Shown here: piece by piece, positions 11,633 to 22,189 of the stretch | Layout: each line of letters starts with the position of its first letter | Numbering within the stretch: the first letter of the stretch is position 1 | Source: Limanda limanda | Taxonomy: Eukaryota > Chordata > Actinopteri > Pleuronectiformes > Pleuronectidae | DNA length: 64,000 nt | NCBI RefSeq assembly: GCF_963576545.1 | Contig: NC_083644.1 | Span: 25,671,393-25,735,392 of the forward strand | Direction of reading: 5' to 3' | The notes under the pieces: model-generated | Databases searched by the model: none | The model's input: the letters and a program-made list of their open reading frames with translations, nothing else | What the model was told of the DNA's origin: nothing | Translations under genes and position numbers: made by a program

Positions 11633-11728
11633 AATTCAATGTAATCAATGGAATATGTGGATTTCATGTGAGGCAGAGAAAAACTCTCTGACAGTCATTC
11701 AGCAACAAGTGCGCTCGACCCCCTAAAT
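11495..11728 (+). repeat. Left arm of a 240-bp inverted repeat
   Basis: This arm (CGTCATGTGCTATACAAATA ... CTCGACCCCCTAAAT) is matched in reverse complement at 13994-14238. By eye the identity is about 95 percent, the main difference being an 11-base insertion in the other arm after AACAAGACAC. The loop is about 2.27 kb. The GTGCTATACAAATAAA string resembles 3' tails of fish retroelements. Confidence 0.88.
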
Positions 11729-12544
11729 TATTTTCAAGTTGATGAATAATTCTTGATTTTATGCGAAAAAGAGTTAGCAGTGACTTCCTTATTATTTTAA
11801 TCTTAACGCTGTGATGTATAAAATCACAATAAACATAAATCACATATTTAGCTTCTCAGCAATTTACACTTTTACATTTCAGTTGACTTCTAATATTAGG
11901 ATGTAAAATATATTTTTTGCAGCTCTCACAAGACATTTTTGTCACATCCTTTCATTTCACCCCCACAACCTCCAACCACAGCACTAAACTGTGTGTGCAG
12001 ACTGATGTGAAGTCTCTCCTGAGCAAACACTGCATTGCTTTGCTGTGATATCAGACTTCCACTGAAGAGGAGATGCTATGTGAGTGGGTACAACACATGT
12101 GTCAGCTCAGTGATTTACTACTAATGAGATGGCACCTGTGCAAAGAAGGAAGGAAACTTTTGTTGTGGCAAACACAGGAAAACGCACTGATGTGTCTTTT
12201 TTGAGAGTTGACAAGGAAACGCTCAAAGGGATCACGTTCTTTTACATCTCATACATATGCATGTCTCCACTAAAGTGTCCCACTTTGTTTATTTACAGTG
12301 TGTTAGGGCTGTGGATAAAGCTGAGATGAAGGGGGGTGGGGGGGGGTAGAGCAACAGCCCACCGAAAATGCATGCAGTCAGATGCATCTTCATGATGCAT
12401 TTATGTCACTCGAATCTTCGGGTTTGTTTTGACCCAATTGATCACACTGTAGCTGTCGAGTCCAGACAATGCTCTGTCAGAGCTAGGTGATCTCGCTACC
12501 TAGTATCAGTGTTTATAATGGCACTCAGTAGAGCATGTCCATTC

Positions 12545-12680
12545 ATCAAGAGCCAATAGACCCCTTCAATTCAATCAAGCTGCACCAAATTACACACATT
12601 CACATACAGGATATCTGTCCCATAGAAATGCCTGATTTTTTTTAAGCAAGATCCAAGAATTATGAAGGCACTTTATGTCA
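12545..12680. repeat. Degenerate interspersed repeat, AAGCTGCACCAAA family
   Basis: Contains CAATCAAGCTGCACCAAAT and a following AAATGCCTGATTTTTTTT. Both are shared with copies at 20715-21040 and 55725-56010. It is strongly decayed and non-coding. Confidence 0.45.
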
Positions 12681-13389
12681 ATTTTTCCGGATGCACATAT
12701 AGACAGGATTGAAATGGCGTGTATCTATGGACCTCGGTGTAAACATTTAAATAAAAATCACAAGTACACAGCATATTATTGAAACAACATATAAGTAAAC
12801 AACACATAATGGGGAATCTATTGCACTTCTGTCCATCCTGGGAGAGGGATCACTCACATGTGGCTCTCTCTGAGGTTTCTACGTTTTTTCCCCCAATAAG
12901 AATTTGTAAGTTATTACTAACTCTTATTGAGGGTTAAGGACAGAGGAAGCCGTACCTACTTAAGCTCTATGAGACAAATTGTGATTTGTGAATATGGGCT
13001 ATATGGGGTCTTATGCAGTCATGGTTTTATCTGGGAAATTGGTGAAAAATATCTCACAATGTCAAAGAAATTGATGAGAGGAGGACTCTTGGATCCAGCC
13101 CCTTTACAAAGATCTGTTGTTTCATATCTTATGAAGGATCATTAAAAAATAGCATGCCTTCATATAAAAAACATAAACATACACATCTGAATAACAAAAA
13201 GTTCAGAATATTAATACTGTTACCTGAATGGGGTCGCCTTCAATATGTGCTAATATCAAAAGAGAGAAAAAACAACAAACACACATAAAAACAAAAAAGC
13301 CTCTGACCACAACCTGTCACACATTCTACCCCAACCCACCCCTTTCCTCAGACTGCAATACAAGATTCAGATCCATCTGTAAGGTGAGA

Positions 13390-13565
13390 GACTAAATAAA
13401 CATTAGACATTGCCAAATTCTCTTAAAATCTTTTTGCAATTTGCCTTGATCTGCCCCAAAATGTAATGGGTGTCCCATCCTCCAACTAAGTTTTGTGGAA
13501 ATCTGTGCCATAGTTTTATATGTTTTCCTGCTGACAAACAAACAAACAGTTTGACAGAGTTTAAA
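13390..13565 (-). repeat. Degenerate interspersed repeat, CCAAGTTTTGT family
   Basis: Includes CCTCCAACTAAGTTTTGTGG, a TATGTTTTCCTGCTGACAAA string and AACAAACAAAC. The same words recur near 43720, 47550 and 55900. This is a familiar fish dispersed repeat of unknown class. Confidence 0.5.
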
Positions 13566-13993
13566 GTATAAGGTCCTAACAAATAATACCAGTACTGCAT
13601 GATATAGTGTCAGTAAAGAAGTTGCAGTTAATTGTTTTTGAAAATAATTAGTTCACCTCTGTTGATTTATATGATGGGGTTAGGGTTAGTTTTCACTTGG
13701 TGGTTAGGCAGCCTGTATATCCTGTATACTTTTTTTTCGTTTACTCTTGTATTTTTTGTGTATGATAATTCTCACGGATATTTGCATCAAGGAGTCAACC
13801 ATACACTGTGTATTAAATTGTTAACTTTTCATAATGAGTTCATGATGAAACTCCATTGTGAGTAGATGAAGCCAGATGTAGATTTCTTCTGTGTGCAATC
13901 CCAAAAGTGGAAGAAGAGACAGGAACTGTCACCTTCAACTCATTAAACAGGTTAATTTAAAGGTGGATGTGCAAGACATCATCATCATTAAAA

Positions 13994-14238
13994 TCATTTA
14001 GGGGGTCGAGTGCATTTGTTGCTGAATGACTGTCAGAGAGTTTTTCTCTGCCTCACATGAAATCCACATATTCCATTGATTACATGGAATTATTGTCTCT
14101 TGTGTCTTGTTGTTCCTCAGAATCCTGCAGTGTGAAAATATTGTATGCTGTCCCTAATTAGAACATACAGGAAGTAAAGCCGATTCCACGAAGAAAGCAG
14201 AATGTCAATGTAATTTTTTATTTGTATAGCACATGACG
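13994..14238 (-). repeat. Right arm of the inverted repeat
   Basis: Reverse-complement partner of 11495-11728, beginning CATTTAGGGGGTCGAG and ending AGCACATGACG. Homology stops sharply at both arm ends. The sequence between the arms shows no transposase or reverse transcriptase frame, so two opposed insertions of one family are as likely as a single foldback element. Confidence 0.88.
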
Positions 14239-16369
14239 AAGTGCTTTAGTCATGAAGTAAAACCACTTTTAAGTCACCATGAAGAGAGGAACAAATATAA
14301 TTAATTTGACCTTTATTTTTAAACATATAGAAACAAGCCGAATAAGAAAAGACCACAGAAGTCAAGCTTAACAACTTAAAGAAATTGTTACATTAATTAA
14401 AACGGAAAAGGATTGTATTTAAAAATATATATTATCTTGAATAAGAAAACAAAACAAAAAAATCTAATAAATGCACAGTCTTTAAAGGATGAATCATATT
14501 GTCAAGTTTTCATATTGTGGTAAATAATAATAGTTAATACCAAAGCAACCATAGCTTTGATTGTCGAACTAAGTGAAGTTGACAACATAAGATAAAACGT
14601 TTCAGTGAATATATGTTGTGTTTGTGGAAAATGTACAGTTGAAATGTTTCTGTGGTCCATGATGTCATTCTGCAACAGGGACTGTCTGTTTGTTATTAAA
14701 GCAAAATAGGAATTCAAAATACCAGGAGTGTTAGTTGATTAGTAAAGCAGTGTCATGACGTTTCTTTATCCCCATTGGGACTGCAACAACTCTGAATGAA
14801 AGAAGGCTTAACTTGTTAATTGATTCCCAGAGAAACATAAATTAGATTTTGTTTAAATAGGCCCTTTCATCATGACTGCCAGTAAACAGCAGCAGACATT
14901 GTACAGCCAGTGGAGTGGATGAGGTAACTAAAAGTTTCAAAAGAACCACTATACTTGATGCTTGCTATTGTACTAAACTATTACACTTAACATGTCTCCT
15001 GCTTATTTTACTTTTCTTTTCTAATCTTTTTTATTGCTTTGTCCCTTTTCCAGCCATGTCTTTTGGACACTGTAAATATTTGATTTGTGGAGAGATAGTT
15101 GTTGGACTGAGTTATCAGATGGACACAGTGAAGAGGGATCCACTGCCTCATATGGCCAAAAAAAGAGATGAATCCCACATTAAAACTCGATTCCAGCTGG
15201 CTCTTACCACACCGTGACTTTAAGCAGACTGGGACGGTTTCTCATATGTTCTCAGTTTAATTTCAGAATACGTACCAATAACAGGAAAGACGAGATGATT
15301 GTCCTTGTTGTAGAGCATTCATTTTTCTGTAATACCGGGTTTTATGCCCTAAATCATTGCAGAGACACATCTGAGTTATATTTAAACTTTACTTTTCTAT
15401 TACTTTATTTAAAATCCTCAAAACTAAAACATATGCCACTGGACCACTCCTTACATGTTTGGTTATCTGACTCCACATCTTTTACCCCCAACACATGGGA
15501 CACATTAAGCATAAACTGAGTAGGTGAAAAGCCTTTTAATCGATCCCTGTGTGCATCGAGCGTGCTGCTCCTGTCGACTGCAGGGTTCCATAGAAATAGT
15601 CAACTTTGAAAGTATGTTTTTAACAGTCAGACCCATCTCTGTCAGTGCCTCTACCACCTGTTTCCACACCCAAACAGATGGAATGCTCCCATAAATTTAG
15701 GCTATTGAATTTCTCTATATGTAGTGCACATTGACAATAGTTTATAATTCATAATGCAGCATTGTATGTTTACAATAAGCTGAACATAACACTTAAAGAA
15801 ATCCATCCTACAATTCAAATACAGTGCAATGATTTTGTAAACAAAATATGTGGTTTTTGTTGCCCTCTTATGGATGATTCAGATCAAGGGCGTACTTCAC
15901 ACACTTCTGACTACATAAGCTTTATTAAAGAATTCAGACACAACAATGTAATTTTTTTGTTATTGGTATTATTATTATCATTAGTAGTAGTGGTAATAGC
16001 AGCAGCAGTGAATTATTACTCGCATGTTACTTAATCTAAAATTGCAGCTGTTTGAGGTGGAGGACTAACAGATTCACATTTGGGTTGCTGTAATCTACAG
16101 AAATGCATCAGAGTTTATAATATCATCGTGTGCGAAGAACCAAATATACAAATTAAATATAATTAGGTTGTTTCCTTTAGTAACAAATACCCATATATAC
16201 TACAAGTACGTAGACATTATAAAAAAAGGTCTTGAGTAAATGTACTTACTTACATTTAAGCACTTAGTAACAGAAGTAGTGAGTGTCAGCTATAGTTCCC
16301 TCTCTCTTGTTTTTAAGAGTTTATATTTACTCGTTCAATAACAAATATCCTGTGTTACTCCTCACATTT

Positions 16370-16520
16370 GAAGCATCAGGGGGCAGAGCCTCTTCCTCTA
16401 TGACCTCCTCCCTTCTGAACAAGCTTCCTGCCATTGTCCGGGGAACAGACACTGTGTCAGTATTTATGGTCCGACTCAAAGCTCATTTGGGACATCTGAC
16501 AATCCATACATTCCTTTCCC
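16370..16520 (+). repeat. LINE ORF2 tail fragment (L2/CR1-like)
   Basis: The plus strand can be read as SSLLNKLPAIVRGTDTVSVF followed by MVRLKAHL, the pattern seen at the C-terminal end of L2/CR1/Rex-type reverse transcriptases (LWNKLP ... S.. F.. LK.HL). Only about 50 codons survive and no upstream RT motifs are present. Confidence 0.45.
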
Positions 16521-18661
16521 TTTCTAAACTTCCACAAACTTGACTTTTGTCTTATGTATTGTAGACTGCCATATTGAAAATGTCGTCGTCTTAAAATTGT
16601 CTCTACTGCTCTCCAACTCCAAATTGCCATTAAAAATGTTCTACTTTGTTATATAAATAATGCAAGATTATCTACAAATTAACAGCAGGATTTTCTTGTT
16701 GAAACTTTGAATGATTAATCAAGTTCTAAATCAATCATTTAAAAACAGAAGAGAAATTAAACCAAAAATGCTCCAGCAGCAATCTCCTCCCACCCCACCC
16801 CACGTGTTTAACTCAATAAACATAAATTAAACACAGTTTTTCTTTACAAATCTTTTGGCTTCCATTTAATTGTTTTCATCATTTCCATTTAACATTCAAA
16901 GATGTGCAGTACTTCCTTGCATAAAACAAACAGCATTCCTTAAGAGGCACAACTTCCCACGTTTTCTTTTAGCAGCCAAAGACCATTATGTAATGTGTTG
17001 CATAGGTACATTTCTTTGTCCAAACAAAACTGCACATTGTTCGGTTAGACACTTTTAAACCCGTAAATCACAGACAACAACAACTTCCTTCAATCTTCTG
17101 GCACTCTGTCCTTGGATAAAGTAAACCATACATTTTAGTTAATGGCCCCATCTTGTGGGCAAAAACTGTAAATGATTTCGAGATGATTAAAAGTCGTTTG
17201 AATCAAAAACTGAAGGATGTAGCATTTTCCAAGAAATTTATTTAGTTTGGTTTTTATTGTGATTGCAGAGAAACGTGAGGAGGAATCGTGACACACAGGT
17301 GGAAAGGTGCAACATTCCCTGACTTTTAAAGACAACAAGTAATTGCCTGAATATGTATATTGTACAATATTTTAAGTATATTTTCAGTTTTAATTAAAGT
17401 CAAGTTAGCAGGGTCCAACAAAACAAATATTAACTAATGATAAAGGAATTATTTTAGCAAAATTTGTTATATGGATTTGTGCTGACTAACGTTGTTTTGA
17501 ACACCAAACCTTGTGTATACAGTATAAAGACAGTATTTCACAAGTGCACTATACACGCTAGGTGAATAAAGTCCACTGCCCACAACATCCTTGGGTAAAC
17601 ATGTTTGATATTTATATTTGCAATGCAAGTTAATCAGTAATATGGCTTAATTATATTTCTTGATCCAACAATTAACAACTGATGATCATTTCCAATAAGC
17701 TAAGATACCCCATGTATTCCTTGTACAGTTAGTCCACTGAGACATTGTGGTATTGGGCTGTATCTCATAATTTCAAAGGGGATATTCATCATCAAAATTT
17801 CTGACCGGCATGAGATCTTTCATTTATGTTATGTTCTATCTGTATCTACCCTAGCCCAGTTCCATCTATACTGATGCTTCCCAAGTGTTACCTTTATATA
17901 CTGTGGATACCAAGTTTATTCATATGGACCCTGTAGTTGCAGAGAAACACTATTCATTTTGGGCATGTCATTTTCGAGGAGGGGACCTGGGAAAGGCCAG
18001 ATTTTAGGAGGGGAAATTATCTCAAAGTCAACTTATTGTTTTATCTACTTGATATATTTATACGTTTTAACCATATTATGTTCAATGAACACAATAAAAG
18101 CAAATCAACGTGGCTGGTCCGTCCTGACACATTAAAACCTGGCTGAGTTACTCACAGGAAGTAAAGTTATATCTAGTTCAAGTGCTCCTCGTAAAGCACA
18201 AACTCGCTGGCTTCATTATTATTATTATAAGCTTTCTTCATTCTGTACGAAAGGAAACTATCATAATAATGTTCCACCTTGCAAGAATGCACACTTTCAG
18301 TTTTCTGTTCATTCAGTTTGAGTTTTAACATTTAAAGTACCCAAAAATACAAATATGGTGCAAATAGTGAAATTACAAAGCAGGTCAATGCCTTGATATA
18401 GCTTAATGTGTGTATCTTTACAATATTGCCGTGCACTGTATCACGCAGTACCTATAGCCAGCATTCATAGGTGGGTAGAGAGCTGGTAGAGAGTCTTGTA
18501 GCGTGCATGTGCTGAATGAAACTCAGTTTTCCGAGTATGGATCAGGACTTGAAACCAACGCTCCGCCCAGATCCCAGTCCTCCATCTTTCCCGCTTCAGT
18601 TCAGACATGTCGCTGCTCTGTCTGCAGCCGCAGAGCCGCAGTGTGCGAGCTGCTGCTGCCT

Positions 18662-18662
<1 letters not shown>

Positions 18663-18702
<40 letters not shown>
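18663..18702. repeat. (CA)n microsatellite
   Basis: A perfect run of about 20 CA dinucleotides lies some 300 bases upstream of the brdt TATA-like element. The poly-Thr/His and poly-Cys/Val frames in this area come from it. Confidence 0.95.
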
Positions 18703-18707
<5 letters not shown>

Positions 18708-18954
18708 GTCTTTATCAACATGACACCTGTCTGCCAGTGTAAGCATCGAGTGATAACGCTCCAGGAGCCCTCCGTGACACCGAACTGCCATTTTGTTTGG
18801 AACAACTTAACAAAACGTACTTCTCCTCCTCTTTAAAGACAGTCAGCTGCACATCTGCAGGACACGCACCGGCTCGTGTTGTTGTTGCATGACAGGGGTC
18901 GCTCTGAGCGCGTTTGTCCGCAGAAAGGCGAACAGCAACACGTGTAGGTCGCGT

Positions 18955-19065
18955 TCTGACCAATCACTTGTGGAGGCTCGAGCCGAGGGCTATAAATGTG
19001 AGGCGGTTACCGTAGAGACCTCTGCGGCCGGGGAGCTGAACGCAACAAGCTGTCATGCCTTGAAG
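18955..19065 (+). promoter_or_regulatory. brdt: brdt core promoter and non-coding first exon
   Basis: A CCAAT box (18960-18964) is followed 27 bases later by a TATA-like CTATAAAT (18990-18997), predicting initiation near 19020. The first exon would end at CTTGAAG|GTAACG with donor at 19066. Joined to exon 2 at 22134, the coding frame meets a TGA at 19061-19063, which confirms that translation cannot start upstream of exon 2 in that frame. The surrounding 18.9-19.4 kb is GC-richer than average. Confidence 0.6.
19055..19063 (+). promoter_or_regulatory. Minimal upstream ORF in brdt leader (ATG CCT TGA)
   Basis: A two-codon upstream ORF lies just before the first-exon donor. It shares the frame of the main ORF, and its TGA is the stop that closes that frame. 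A second, overlapping upstream ORF follows in exon 2. Confidence 0.5.
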
Positions 19066-22000
19066 GTAACGCTAGCACGGTAACACTTGCTGAATGTAGA
19101 GTTTGCCCGGTGTACACGTGTGTCCGTGTAGCTGGTGTGTTTACTGGTTAGTGGGTCAAACGGTGGAGGAAGCTAACCCGAGTTAGCAAGGAGTATGTAG
19201 CGTTGACCTCGTCTCAACAGGCAGCCGGTGTGCAGCGTTAGCCGTGTTAGCACAACACAGCTAAGGTTAGACACTTGTGCGACACGTTAGGGAAATGCCC
19301 CTGACGAGCCTCGTTAGCCTCGTCTTCACAGATTCAACCATAAATGCACCAATGACACGAAGAGGAAAATGACAATCTGTCGTTAGTTAACGCGCACCGA
19401 CCAGCAGGCAAATATGCTAAAGTTGTAGCACCCAAGGGCGACGATCAATGTTAGCCTTTTTTCTAAAGTGATCAACCTACCACAGATGCTGGTAACTAAT
19501 GCTACTGCCTTAGCTAATCGAGCATTGCTCCTTTTACATGCCACGCGGATCTGATAGCGGAGCTCTGACAGCTTGCGTCATTACCCTACTAGCCATGTTT
19601 CCTCACAGCGGTGCTCATGTGCACAGGAGCTTGCTGACGCTTCATGCTAACTAACCAGTGGGTGTGTGTTGCTGCTTCACGTGTTGGCCAGAGGAGTGTC
19701 AACAGTGCAGCATGCCGCCATGTCTGCACTTCATCCTGCAGGGGCGCATCCTACACGTGGTGGTTGAATTCATCTCCAAATCAAGTTTTGCAGATCTCAG
19801 CTAACTTGGTGTTTAAAATACTTTGATCTCATAGTTAAACGATAGATCGCCTGGTAACTCACTAGAGGAAAAGGTGACTTTTACATGTTCAGGCCTTAAT
19901 ACAACCAGTCTGCAGCAGTGTGTTTGCAGTATGTGTTAAACAGTTGAGGAAATTAATTTATTGTCACCATCACACTCTTTTTGTAAATTAAAGGTAATTC
20001 CAGATTAGGAGCACACCTACTGGGCCGGGTTTAGAGGATGCAACTGTGTATATTTAGTTTTAAATTAAAGGACGCCAGTAAATGCATGGCAGGTTCACCT
20101 GAAACCAACAGTCTGAATGTTCATAGTGCACCAACAGTTTTCTCAAAATTAGCTGTTTAATTTGTAATTTCAAAAAGACAATAATGCTTATACTTTTCTC
20201 CTTTTTTTTGGTGATGAATTTAAAAGTACAGTAGCTCATGACTCCCCCCGACTTTGCAAGTGAACGACTAACTCATTGTGTGAGCAAAACATAGTCAAGT
20301 GTAAGGACTATGCACTTAAGTCTGGATCAACAGCTCCTTGAAATTCACCAATATTCGCACCTACAGATACCCAACAAAAGGAGTAATAAGTCAATAAGAA
20401 TCTGGATTTCACTGGACTCATTCATGTGTGAAAGTTTTGTTTACTTGGCATATTTTTTGAAAATAAAACCAAATGCTAACTAAGATGAACAGAATTTGCA
20501 ATGTAAATTATTTGGGTTGGGTCACAAATAAAGATGGGACAGGAAAACATTTAGAATGTATGGCCCCACTCTTAATTATTATATCTTATAAGTAGTGTAG
20601 TGGCCATTTGAAAGTGCTTCTGAGAATAACATTATGGCCCATTTGATCAGTTTTAAAGATCTCTGTTGGACAGCAAACTTCAGTTTGTAACTAGAATAGC
20701 ACTCTTTACTACAGAGTGCATACCTTTCCCAAGGACCAACAGGCCTCTTAAATTAAGGCAAGATGCACCAAAGATTTTTTTAAATGCCTGCTTTTTTACA
20801 TCAAGATTCATTTATTCACTTCTGTGGGAAAACACAAACAATTGAAAAATGCCCTATTTCACAATGTAATAGAAACTGACAAAAAAATCCTGGATGTGCT
20901 CCCCAATCTGCACCAAAATCTAATGGAATCTTCCTTGAGACATATCACATCTTTCAGAAATCCGTGGAAATCCTTTCAGTGGATTATGAGTAATCTTGCT
21001 TGCAAACCAACAAACTGACAGGGATGAAAACATAACCTTCAAGGTGGAGGAGAAAAATGACCCCAGCCAATATGGATGTACAGTAAGACATCCCTGTTGC
21101 TTGGCCTCCTTTAACCATGTTTGTAATTATAATAATGTAAATATATGGATACTAGGATTTTCCAGGCAGAGTTTGTGGGACATATTTTAGCTAACTTGTA
21201 GTACTCTCTCCTTTAAATACTGAAATTGTTATTTAGAAATATTCATCTGTCATAGTCCAATGTTGCTCGTTGAAATGTTAAATGGGACAGTTTCTGGGAG
21301 GTACTCTAGATGGCGATATTACCCATGTTTTTGGAAAGATGCCTTACCTGCAGCCATTGTTGATGACCACTTTTGACCATTTTAAGCAAATGCTACTTAC
21401 TTTCCATGCCATGACAGAGAGGTGGAGGTGATTACTAGTTCATCTTGAAAAATGTTTCCTCCTCTATTTCTAGATTTTTAAAAAACTTCTAGTTGGTATA
21501 TAGAGCAATATAACACAGGATTGTACACAGGTGATCGCATCCTTCCTGCGGGCTCAATGATCATCAACCTTATTTTAATGTTTACTTCAGTCAGGATCAC
21601 GGACGGTTCTATCAGGTGTACTCAACTAAAAATCCTGAACTGTTAAATAATTTAGTTTAATATTCAGCATAACAGATGGACTACTTTAGGATTGCAGATT
21701 GACCTCTTAATTCATACTAATTACATTGAAGCAATGACTATATGTTTAAGAATGACATTTCTATGACCGTCATATAATTATGCACTAAAGAATAAAATCC
21801 AGCAGTGTTTTATGACTTCTCTTCTCGGTCTGAAGTACTCCCCCTTAATAGTAACAAATACTTGGTTGTATACTTGGTTATATACTTTGCACCACTGATT
21901 ATCTCCAGAACTTTTCCTTAAAGCTCCACATTCTCAGTCAAGTTGTTGTGGCTGGACATGTGATGTTACCAAATTGGATGTTCTTACCAAAACATTCATT

Positions 22001-22133
22001 TAAAGCATGGATGCTTGTTAATATTCTGATGGATCTCAGAGGCATTCAGCACTGTTGTAGTAGTAAGACTGTTGTCATTACTAATTTACATTTTTACCAG
22101 TGTGCTTGAAATGACTCCTCTCTCCTTGTTTAG
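19066..22133 (+). other. brdt intron 1
   Basis: A 3.07-kb intron from GTAACG to the acceptor TTGTTTAG at 22126-22133. It holds one degenerate interspersed repeat (20715-21040); otherwise it is AT-rich with nothing I can define. The 60 to 70-codon frames lack supporting signals. Confidence 0.7.
20715..21040. repeat. Degenerate interspersed repeat in brdt intron 1
   Basis: Carries CAAGATGCACCAAAGATTTT, AATGCCTGCTTTTTTACATC and, further on, TGGATTATGAGTAATCTTGC with CAAACCAACAAACTGACAGG. These order the same way as in the copies at 43625-44060 and 55725-56010. Confidence 0.5.
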
Positions 22134-22144
22134 GGAAGCGTGTG

Positions 22145-22189
22145 ATGAGTGCCAAATTGGAGCGTTGGACAACACAATGTCTGACGTAA
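22145..22189 (+). promoter_or_regulatory. Upstream ORF overlapping the brdt start codon
   Basis: An ATG at 22145 opens 14 codons ending TAA at 22187-22189, in a different frame, and overlaps the main start at 22177-22179. Ribosomes using it would bypass the main start, so it is a candidate brake on Brdt translation. The main ATG has A at -3 (ACACAATGT). Confidence 0.55.

Larger units (their letters stand above)
9840..18900. other. Gene-poor spacer between tgfbr3 and brdt
   Basis: About 9 kb of AT-rich sequence with no supportable exon. It contains an inverted-repeat pair (11495-11728 and 13994-14238), degenerate interspersed repeats (12545-12680, 13390-13565), a LINE tail (16370-16520) and a CA microsatellite near the brdt promoter. 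Frames such as those at 14915-15519 lack conserved motifs and splice context. Confidence 0.6.

Noticed and set aside
14915..15519. Two consecutive 100-codon frames in the spacer
   Set aside because: No conserved motif, no codon-use contrast and no splice signals. Consistent with chance in low-stop stretches.
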